DNA of 28,809 bases, from assembly GCA_002394305.1 (NCBI GenBank), contig DGTM01000039.1, positions 5,968 through 34,776 on the forward strand. Reading direction: 5' to 3'. Below the pieces are notes generated by a model. The model did not search any database. It was not told the DNA's origin and saw only the letters and a list, made by a program, of their open reading frames with translations. Positions 22,768 to 28,809 of this stretch are shown here, piece after piece; the stretch's first letter is position 1, and every line of letters begins with the position of its first letter. This DNA is from Prevotellaceae bacterium UBA4336. Lineage in GTDB: Bacteria > Bacteroidota > Bacteroidia > Bacteroidales > Bacteroidaceae. A program made the position numbers and the translations under genes.

Positions 22768-23144
22768 AGAAGGCCGTCTGCTGTTGTCTGCTGTCGGCCG
22801 TTCTGTGGGCCTGTGCCGACGGCTACTATACCCACCAGGCTGCGAGGAAAGCTGCCGAGGAGTACTACATGATGCTCATCCGGGGCGACTACGAAGGCTT
22901 CGTCCGGGGCTATGCCGATGCCGAGGACATGCCGGAGGATTTCCGCAGCCAGTTCGCAGATGCCACGGCGCAGTTCATGGCAAAGGACGACATGCGGAGC
23001 CTCTGCAGCGTCGAAGCGACAGGCGACAGCCTCTACCAGGACAGCACAGCCTACGTCATGCTGCAGCTGCACTTCAGCGACAGCACCAGCGAACAAATCG
23101 GCCTGTCCCTCGTCCTGCATGAGGACGGATGGAAGATGAAATAA
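22764..23144 (+). CDS. Small lipoprotein, DUF4878/NTF2-like
   Basis: This 126-residue protein has signal MKKAVCCCLLSAVLWAC with lipobox LWAC. Its body, AARKAAEEYYMMLIRGDYEGFVRGYAD, followed by beta strands (AYVMLQLHFSDS, IGLSLVLHEDGWKMK), fits the small NTF2-like/DUF4878 lipoproteins of Bacteroidales. Its ATG overlaps the der stop by one base frame (ATGA), so translation is probably coupled. Its function is unknown. Confidence 0.8.
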   Translation: MKKAVCCCLLSAVLWACADGYYTHQAARKAAEEYYMMLIRGDYEGFVRGYADAEDMPEDFRSQFADATAQFMAKDDMRSLCSVEATGDSLYQDSTAYVMLQLHFSDSTSEQIGLSLVLHEDGWKMK

Positions 23145-23160
23145 GAACAAACAATAAGAC

Positions 23161-23277
23161 CCATAAAACCTATAAGACCCATAAGACCTATAAGACCTAT
23201 AAGACTCATAAGACCTATAAGACCCATAAGACCTATAAGACCTATAAGACCCATAAGACCTATAAGACCCATAAAAC
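23161..23277. repeat. 9-bp tandem repeat, 13 units, upstream of the M16 peptidase
   Basis: The unit is YYATAARAC, mainly CTATAAGAC and CCATAAGAC in an irregular order. It runs from 16 nt after the lipoprotein stop to 10 nt before the peptidase ATG. It is open in frame with the peptidase (THKTYK pattern), but the signal peptide starts after it. Copy number could change by slippage. Confidence 0.88.
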
Positions 23278-23287
23278 TGCAAGAACA

Positions 23288-26095
23288 ATGATAAAGAAAC
23301 TCCTTTCACTGCTGGCAGTGGCGCTGTTTGCTGTTGTCGCCCAGGCTCAGCAGATGCAGATGCCGCCCGTACCGCTCGACCCCGCCGTCAAGACCGGCAA
23401 GCTCGAGAACGGCCTCACCTATTACATCCGTCACAACGAGTGGCCCGAGAAGCGCTGCGACTTCTACATCGCACAGCGCGTCGGCTCCATGCAGGAGGAG
23501 GACGACCAGCGCGGACTGGCACACTTCCTCGAACACATGTGCTTCAACGGCACAACCCACTTCCCGGGCGACGCCCTGAAACAGTATCTGGAGCGCATCG
23601 GCGTGAAGTTCGGCGAGAACCTCAATGCCTATACCTCCTTCGACGAGACCGTCTATAATATAAATAATGTGAACGTCGAGACGGCCGGCGCCATCGACTC
23701 CTGCCTGCTCATCCTGCACGACTGGAGCCACGACCTCCTGCTCGAGGACAAGGAAATCGACAAGGAGCGCGGCGTCATCGAAGAGGAGTGGCGCATGCGT
23801 CGCAGCGCTCAGATGCGCCTCATCGAGAAAGCTTTGCCCGCCATCTGCAAGGACAGCAAGTACGCTGAGCGCATGCCCATCGGCACGATGGACATCGTAA
23901 AGAACTTCCCCTACGAGACCCTCCGCAGCTACTACCGCAAGTGGTACCGTCCTGACCTGCAGGCACTCGTCATCGTAGGCGACGTTGACCCCGAAGCCGT
24001 CGAGAAGAAGCTGCAGCAGATGTTTGCCGACATTGCCGCTCCGGCTCCCGATGCTGCCGTCCGCGAGGAGTACCCCGTGCCCGACAACAAGGAGCCGCTC
24101 GTTTTCGTCGGCACGGACAAGGAGTTCACAGGCATGGAGGCAGCCATCATGTTCAAGAGCGACCCGCTGCCCCGCGAAATGAGAGGCACGATGGCCTACA
24201 TCGGAATAGACTTCATCAAGGATGCCGTCATGGGTATGCTCAACGAGCGTCTCAACGAGATAACGCGCCAGGCAGACGCACCCTTCTCGGGTGCCGGCCT
24301 CGACTACGGCCCGTTCCTCGTTGCCAAGACGAAGGATGCCTTCACCCTCGGCATCAGCATGAAGGAAGGCCGATACACGGAGGGCATCAAGGCAGCCTAC
24401 CGCGAGCTGCTCCGCGTCGTCCGCAACGGCTTCACCGAGAGCGAGTACCAACGCTTCAAGGACGAGTATCTCTCGCAGATTGATGCAGCCTACGAAGCTC
24501 GCGACAAACGCACGAACACCTCGCTGGTGAATGCTTACGTCCGTCACTTCATTGACAATGAACCTGCACCCGGCATCGAGTGGATACACCAGACGATGCA
24601 GACGCTTGTGCCCGCCGTTCCCCTGGAAGCCATCAACGCCGTCCTTGCCGACCTCTCGCAAGAGAATCGTGCCATCCTCGTCATGATGCCCGAGAAGGAA
24701 GGCCTCGTCATTCCTACCGAGCAGGAAATACTCTCCGCCATGGCAGAAGTCGACGCAGAAGAGATAGCAGCCTTCACCGAAGAGGTCAGCACCGAACCGC
24801 TCGTGCCTGAACTGGAAAGCAAGGTGAAGGTCAAGAAGATAACCGACGACGTCTACGGCGCACGGCTCATCACGCTCTCCAACGGCATGAAGATTCACGT
24901 CAAGCAGACTGACTACAGCCCCAACCGCATCAACTTCCGCGCGACATCGTGGGGCGGCAACAGTCTCTACAGCGATGACGAGTTCATCAACACGAACAAC
25001 GTCGGCCTGGTCCGTCAGGGAGGCTGGGGCAGCTTCTCGGCTGTCGAGCTGCAGAAGAAGCTGGCCGGCATCCAGGCCAGTGCATCGCCCAGCGTCGGCA
25101 CCCGCACCGAAGTCATTGAGGGCAACTGCGTGAAGAAGGACTTCGAGACGATGCTCCAGCTCGCCTACCTTTGCTTCACCTCTCCGCGACGCGACGACGA
25201 TGCCTTCACCTCGCAGATGGAGCGCACGCGCAACGACCTGAAGAACCAGGAACTCAACCCGCAGACAGCATTCGCAGACAGCATTGTCAGCGTGGTATAT
25301 AATAATAATGTACGTGCAAAGCGCCTGAAGGAAGCCGACCTCGACCGCATCAACTACGACCGTTTGCTCGAGATGTATCGTGAGCGCTTTGCCAATGCCC
25401 GCGACTTCGAGTTTTATCTCGTGGGCGACGTCAATGCCGACTCCGTAGCTCCGTTGCTGGCTAAGTATCTCGGCGCTCTGCCTGCGAAGGGCAAGAAAGA
25501 GAAGTACAAGGTCATCGACCAGCGCATGACGAAAGGCGAACGCGAGTGTTACTTCACTAAGGAACAGGACACTCCGAACTCGCTGAACGTCTTTCTCTAT
25601 CATGCCCCCATGAAGGAGACGCTTCGCAACGACATTCTTGTCGATATGTTGCAGCAGGCCATGACGATGCTCTACACGGAAACCGTGCGAGAGGACGAGG
25701 GCGGAGCCTATGGCGTGCCTGTCAATGCCGGCCTCCAAGACTACCCCGAGGAGATAGCCACGGTGCAAATCGTCCTTCCCACAGCTCCCGAGAAACGCCT
25801 CGCCATGACGTCTGTCGTGAGCGATGGTATCAAGAAGATGATGGAGCAAGGCCCCTCGGAGGAAAACCTCGGCAAGATAAAGGAATACATGCTGCGCTCT
25901 CATCAGGAGAACCTCAAGGACAATGGCTACTGGATGAACAGCCTCATCTCGAAGACGCGCTACAAGCAGGAGTTCGTCGAAGGCTACGAGGAGTGCGTGC
26001 AGAGCGTGACCGTCGAGGACATCAAGCAGGTGGCAAAGCAAATCTTCGGCAGCGGCAACCGCCTCGTCGTAGGCATGGAGACGCCGACTAAGTGA
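23288..26095 (+). CDS. M16 (pitrilysin-like) zinc peptidase, secreted
   Basis: This exported metallopeptidase of 935 residues has signal MIKKLLSLLAVALFAVVAQAQ. The inverted zinc motif is H79-FL-E82-H83 (LAHFLEHMCFNGT), with the downstream Glu in GVIEEEWRMRRS as third ligand. The chain holds two M16 halves: an active N-terminal one and an inactive C-terminal one from about residue 530, in which the HxxEH motif is absent. This PqqL-like layout is common in Bacteroidales and is thought to degrade peptides in the periplasm. The frame is open back to 23129 through the 9-bp repeat, but the ATG at 23288 starts the signal. Two AT-rich codon patches (23653-23668, 25296-25310) stand out. Confidence 0.93.
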   Translation: MIKKLLSLLAVALFAVVAQAQQMQMPPVPLDPAVKTGKLENGLTYYIRHNEWPEKRCDFYIAQRVGSMQEEDDQRGLAHFLEHMCFNGTTHFPGDALKQYLERIGVKFGENLNAYTSFDETVYNINNVNVETAGAIDSCLLILHDWSHDLLLEDKEIDKERGVIEEEWRMRRSAQMRLIEKALPAICKDSKYAERMPIGTMDIVKNFPYETLRSYYRKWYRPDLQALVIVGDVDPEAVEKKLQQMFADIAAPAPDAAVREEYPVPDNKEPLVFVGTDKEFTGMEAAIMFKSDPLPREMRGTMAYIGIDFIKDAVMGMLNERLNEITRQADAPFSGAGLDYGPFLVAKTKDAFTLGISMKEGRYTEGIKAAYRELLRVVRNGFTESEYQRFKDEYLSQIDAAYEARDKRTNTSLVNAYVRHFIDNEPAPGIEWIHQTMQTLVPAVPLEAINAVLADLSQENRAILVMMPEKEGLVIPTEQEILSAMAEVDAEEIAAFTEEVSTEPLVPELESKVKVKKITDDVYGARLITLSNGMKIHVKQTDYSPNRINFRATSWGGNSLYSDDEFINTNNVGLVRQGGWGSFSAVELQKKLAGIQASASPSVGTRTEVIEGNCVKKDFETMLQLAYLCFTSPRRDDDAFTSQMERTRNDLKNQELNPQTAFADSIVSVVYNNNVRAKRLKEADLDRINYDRLLEMYRERFANARDFEFYLVGDVNADSVAPLLAKYLGALPAKGKKEKYKVIDQRMTKGERECYFTKEQDTPNSLNVFLYHAPMKETLRNDILVDMLQQAMTMLYTETVREDEGGAYGVPVNAGLQDYPEEIATVQIVLPTAPEKRLAMTSVVSDGIKKMMEQGPSEENLGKIKEYMLRSHQENLKDNGYWMNSLISKTRYKQEFVEGYEECVQSVTVEDIKQVAKQIFGSGNRLVVGMETPTK

Positions 26096-26113
26096 AAAGG
26101 GAATAGTGAAAAG

Positions 26114-26204
26114 TGAAGAATTTGCTACCGCCCAGAATGGTTGAAGCGCAAATAAAACGCAAATAAATCGTAAATAGTAAATTATCAAATAGTAAATACG
26201 AGAG
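26114..26204 (+). repeat. AT-rich leader repeat, copy 2
   Basis: This is the same TGAAGAATTTGCTACCGC head and AAATCGTAAAT/ATAGTAAAT tail as at 5595-5674. It lies between the M16 stop and the mlaE start. The tail ends at the GTG start of mlaE. Confidence 0.75.
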
Positions 26205-26948
26205 GTGTTCATCACGAATTGGCTGGCTGACTTTGGCAGGTACTTACAACTGATGGGCAGGGTGCTGAGCCTGCCCGAGCGGTGGCGCATGTTCATGCGG
26301 CAGTATGTGCGCGAGATGAGTTCGCTTGGCGTGGACTCCATCGGCATCGTGCTGCTCATCAGTTTCTTCATCGGTGCGGTCATCTGCATACAGATAAAGC
26401 TGAACATCCAGAGTGCCTGGATGCCGACCTTCACGACGGGCTATGTGACGCGCGAAATCATGCTGCTGGAGTTCTCGTCGAGCATCATGTGCCTCATCCT
26501 GGCGGGCAAGGTGGGCTCGAACATCGCGTCGGAAATAGGCACGATGCGTGTGACGCAGCAGATTGACGCGCTCGAGATAATGGGTGTCAACTCGGCTTCG
26601 TTCCTCATCCTGCCCAAGGTGATAGGCATGATGACGATGGTGCCCTTCCTCGTCGTCTTCAGCATCGTGACCGGCTTCGTGGGGGCTTATGCCACATCCC
26701 TTGCCGGCATCATCACGCCCGACGACCTCACGGTGGGCCTGCTGCACGACTTCAACCCTTGGTTCGTCTATGCAAGCATCATCAAGAGCACCGTCTTTGC
26801 CTTCATCATCAGCAGCGTGGCGTCCTACCACGGCTACTTCGTGGAGGGCGGCAGCTTCGACGTGGGCAAGGCCAGCACGAACGCCGTGGTGTCGAGCAGC
26901 ATGCTCATCCTCTTCAGCGACATCTTCCTGACAAGCCTATTAGCATAA
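26205..26948 (+). CDS. mlaE: MlaE-family ABC permease, phospholipid transport
   Basis: This inner-membrane permease belongs to the Mla-type system that moves phospholipids between inner and outer membranes. The 247-residue protein has MlaE landmarks: LGVDSIGIVLLISFFIGAVI, LEFSSSIMCLILAGKVGSNIASEIGTM, EQIDALEIMGV-like QQIDALEIMGVNS, and C-terminal KSTVFAFIISSVASYHGYF. Five or six hydrophobic segments are visible. A GTG at 26205 is used because relatives begin about here; the Met at 26253 would remove the N-terminal helix. The ATPase gene mlaF follows after a 109-bp hairpin spacer. The MlaD/MCE gene is not seen in this window. Confidence 0.9.
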   Translation: MFITNWLADFGRYLQLMGRVLSLPERWRMFMRQYVREMSSLGVDSIGIVLLISFFIGAVICIQIKLNIQSAWMPTFTTGYVTREIMLLEFSSSIMCLILAGKVGSNIASEIGTMRVTQQIDALEIMGVNSASFLILPKVIGMMTMVPFLVVFSIVTGFVGAYATSLAGIITPDDLTVGLLHDFNPWFVYASIIKSTVFAFIISSVASYHGYFVEGGSFDVGKASTNAVVSSSMLILFSDIFLTSLLA

Positions 26949-26953
26949 GAGTG

Positions 26954-27043
26954 AGTGGTTAGGGGTTAGAGGTTAGAGAATACCTCTGGTTCCTAATCAG
27001 CAACCGATACAATCCTCTAACCTCTAACCTCTAACCACTAACC
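26954..27043. repeat. Inverted GGTTAGA repeats between mlaE and mlaF
   Basis: The left arm (26954-26977) has GTGGTTAGGGGTTAGAGG and the right arm (27014-27043) has CCTCTAACC repeated and then CACTAACC. The arms can pair over about 20 bp with a loop of about 36 nt. In RNA this would be a stable stem between the two genes and could adjust the expression of the two subunits. Confidence 0.75.
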
Positions 27044-27057
27044 GCCAACCACCAACA

Positions 27058-27825
27058 ATGATTGAAGTACAGCATCTATACAAGAGTTTCGACGGCAGGG
27101 ACGTGCTGATGGACATCAACATGCAGTTCTGCGACGGGAAGACAAACCTCATCATCGGTCAGTCGGGTTCCGGCAAGACGGTGCTGATGAAGAACATCGT
27201 GGGGCTCTTCACGCCCGAAAGGGGCAAGATTCTCTACGACGGACGCGACTTCGTGATGATGACGAAGCGCGAACGTGTGATGCTCCGCCGCGAGATGGGC
27301 ATGATATTCCAGAGCGCCGCGCTCTTCGACTCGTTGACGGTGCTGGAGAATGTCAAGTTCCCGCTCGACATGTTTTCCGACATGAACCAGGACGACCGCG
27401 TGCAGCGTGCGCGTTTCTGCCTGGAGCGCGTCAACCTGAAGGGAGCAGAAGACAAGATGCCGGGCGAGATAAGCGGTGGCATGCAGAAGCGCGTAGCCAT
27501 CGCCCGGGCCATTGCGCTGAACCCCAAGTACCTGTTCTGCGACGAGCCGAACTCGGGACTCGACCCCAAGACGAGCCTCGTCATCGACGAGCTCATCAGC
27601 GGCATCACGCACGAGTACGGCATGACCACCATCATCAACACCCACGACATGAACTCCGTGCTGGGCATCGGCGAGAGCATCCTCTTCATCTGCGACGGGC
27701 ACAAGGAGTGGGAGGGCTCGAAGGACGAAATCATGACGGCCACGAACGAGAAGCTCAACTCCTTCATCTTCGCCAGCGACCTGCTCAGAAAGGTGAAGGA
27801 GGAACAGACCATGCAGACCCCCTAA
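27058..27825 (+). CDS. mlaF: MlaF-family ABC ATPase, phospholipid transport
   Basis: This cytosolic ATPase partners with MlaE. The 255-residue protein has Walker A GQSGSGKT (about 35-42), Q-loop IFQSAALF, signature ISGGMQKRVAIARA, Walker B LFCDEPNSGLD and the H-loop NTHDM. The form GLDP with PNSGLD is typical for MlaF. The ATG at 27058 follows the GGTTAGA hairpin. The stop TAA (27823-27825) lies in a C-run/G-run palindrome, so the last residues (QTP) come from that element. Confidence 0.93.
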   Translation: MIEVQHLYKSFDGRDVLMDINMQFCDGKTNLIIGQSGSGKTVLMKNIVGLFTPERGKILYDGRDFVMMTKRERVMLRREMGMIFQSAALFDSLTVLENVKFPLDMFSDMNQDDRVQRARFCLERVNLKGAEDKMPGEISGGMQKRVAIARAIALNPKYLFCDEPNSGLDPKTSLVIDELISGITHEYGMTTIINTHDMNSVLGIGESILFICDGHKEWEGSKDEIMTATNEKLNSFIFASDLLRKVKEEQTMQTP

Positions 27826-27934
27826 CCCCCTTTAGGGGGAACCATGTTACATATAGAAGATAACAAACTATGGACGAGAAACCAACACAGATAGTAACAG
27901 AAACTTCTCTCCCCCTAAAGGGGGTCGGGGGGGC
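27817..27934. repeat. REP-pair element, copy C, spanning the mlaF-lptB junction
   Basis: Inverted palindromes lie at 27817-27843 (ACCCCCTAACCCCCTTTAGG..) and 27907-27934 (CTCTCCCCCTAAAGGGGG..). The 63-bp spacer does not match copies A or B. It contains the ATG of lptB (27870), and the second palindrome lies inside the lptB frame. Confidence 0.75.
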
Positions 27935-28736
27935 CAGCCTCGGGGGGTCCGACTTCGAGGGGGCCTTGCATCTCCGCAGCGAAGGTCTGGTGAAGATCTA
28001 CGGCAAGCGGACGGTGGTGAACAACGTCAGCTTCGATGTGCGCCAGGGCGAGATTGTCGGCCTGCTCGGACCGAACGGCGCGGGCAAGACGACGTCGTTC
28101 TACATGACGACGGGGCTCGTCCTGCCCAATGCCGGACATATCTTCCTGGGCGACGAGGAGATAACGAACCTGCCCGTCTACCAGCGTGCCCGCCGCGGCA
28201 TCGGCTACCTGGCACAGGAGGCCAGCGTGTTCCGCAAGATGAGCGTGGAGGACAACATTGCCAGCGTGCTGGAGATGACGGGCAAGCCGCGCGACTACCA
28301 GCGCGAGAAGCTGGAGAGCCTCATCAGCGAGTTCCGCCTGGAGAAGGTGCGCCGCAACCTGGGCGACCAGCTGAGCGGCGGCGAGCGCCGACGCACGGAG
28401 ATAGCCCGCTGCCTGGCCATCGACCCCAAGTTCATCATGCTCGACGAACCCTTTGCCGGCGTGGACCCCATCGCCGTGGAGGACATACAGTACATCGTCT
28501 GGAAACTGAAACAGAGAAACATCGGCGTGCTCATCACCGACCATAACGTCGAGGAGACGCTCTGCATCACCGACCGTGCGTACCTCCTCTTCGAGGGGCA
28601 GATACTCTTCCACGGCACGCCGCAGGAGCTCAGCGTCAACCCCGTCGTGCTCGACAAATACCTCACGCGCAGCTTCGTCCTTCGCCTCAAGGACTTCCAG
28701 CAAATGGAGCAGGAACGCACAGCCACGGCCGAGTAA
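27870..28736 (+). CDS. lptB: LPS export ABC ATPase LptB with an unusual N-terminal extension
   Basis: This ATPase of the LptB2FG complex drives LPS transport to the outer membrane. Walker A is GPNGAGKT (67-74), with the Q-loop at YLAQEAS, signature LSGGERRRTEIARC, Walker B FIMLDEPFAGVDP and H-loop TDHNV; GERRR and DEPFAGVDP are LptB-specific. The frame starts at an ATG giving 288 residues, about 30 more than usual. Residues 13-22 (SLPLKGVGGA) are encoded by a C-run/G-run palindrome, and relatives begin near HLRSEGLVKIYGKR. A TTG at 27966 (L33) would give the usual length and is the main alternative start. It lies 44 bp after mlaF and is likely in the same transcript. Confidence 0.92.
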   Translation: MDEKPTQIVTETSLPLKGVGGASLGGSDFEGALHLRSEGLVKIYGKRTVVNNVSFDVRQGEIVGLLGPNGAGKTTSFYMTTGLVLPNAGHIFLGDEEITNLPVYQRARRGIGYLAQEASVFRKMSVEDNIASVLEMTGKPRDYQREKLESLISEFRLEKVRRNLGDQLSGGERRRTEIARCLAIDPKFIMLDEPFAGVDPIAVEDIQYIVWKLKQRNIGVLITDHNVEETLCITDRAYLLFEGQILFHGTPQELSVNPVVLDKYLTRSFVLRLKDFQQMEQERTATAE

Positions 28737-28750
28737 TCCGGAAGAGCCAG

Positions 28751-28809
28751 GCGCTTATTCCAGAAGACCTAGGCTCTTATTCCAGAAGACCTAGGCTCTT
28801 ATCTCGGAA
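28751..28809. repeat. 22-bp tandem repeat running out of the window
   Basis: Two near-identical units (28751-28772 and 28773-28794, GCTCTTATTCCAGAAGACCTAG in the second) are followed by a third partial unit. It begins just after the lptB stop. The full number of units and the next gene are outside the window. Confidence 0.8.

Noticed and set aside
23161..23277. CRISPR-like array
   Set aside because: The 9-bp repeats have no spacers and no cas genes are nearby, so this is a simple tandem repeat.
23306..26434. A 1042-residue open frame on the minus strand opposite the M16 peptidase and mlaE leader
   Set aside because: It is antisense to a clear M16 gene. C/G-ending codons give open antisense frames in this genome, and the translation shows no domain or signal.
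26954..27043. Telomere-like repeat
   Set aside because: GGTTAGA copies are few, imperfect and inverted in a bacterial intergenic spacer, so a telomere role makes no sense.

Overview
The window reads as a stretch of a Bacteroidales chromosome, most likely a fairly GC-rich Prevotella-like organism. Several intergenic regions carry the Bacteroidetes sigma-ABfr -7 box (TAnnTTTG). Shine-Dalgarno sequences are mostly absent and AT-rich leaders run up to the start codons. The gene families also fit: NamZ, GH29 fucosidase, BlaR1 with a TonB_C tail, DUF4886 and a large secreted M16 peptidase. Codons end strongly in C or G, which makes long but meaningless antisense open frames. No rRNA, CRISPR, plasmid or prophage genes were seen.

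Layout. 70-4760: secreted muramidase NamZ (+) faces a leftward unit tdk -> AI-2E-family membrane protein -> GH29 fucosidase, with a tRNA-Lys between them. 4887-7961: rsmI, a coiled-coil lipoprotein and hflX, all rightward. 8012-9382: a Y1/HUH transposase of the REP-associated type (RAYT) with a large C-terminal extension. 9400-13446: class I fumarase, a CotH-like secreted protein and a small secreted protein. 13505-13743: two identical tRNA-Asn genes. 13858-18713: PfkB sugar/nucleoside kinase, C-terminal processing protease, DUF4886 esterase-like protein and a small possibly SecB-like protein. 18828-21227: a leftward blaI-blaR1 pair. 21396-26095: der, a small lipoprotein and an M16 peptidase. 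26205-28736: mlaE and mlaF (phospholipid transport) followed by lptB (LPS transport).

The core genes are ordinary. They cover ribosome assembly (rsmI, hflX, der), envelope lipid transport (mlaEF, lptB), envelope proteolysis and wall turnover (ctpA, M16, NamZ) and central metabolism (fum, tdk).

The unusual content is the repeat layer. A family of C-run/G-run palindromes (core CTCCCC-TTT/TAA-GGGGAG) occurs at least nine times. Three times it forms inverted pairs that behave like a REP doublet or MITE, and two of those pairs share homologous spacer sequence. The elements sit at gene edges and provide the stop codons of blaI and mlaF, the last codons of tdk, part of the ctpA signal peptide and an N-terminal extension of lptB. 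The RAYT gene has an in-frame, hairpin-forming minisatellite lying between its HUH motif and its probable catalytic tyrosine. A separate, perfectly in-register 158-bp palindrome lies between fum and the CotH gene. Together the RAYT and the palindrome families are the best candidate for a little-described system, but a link between them is inference.
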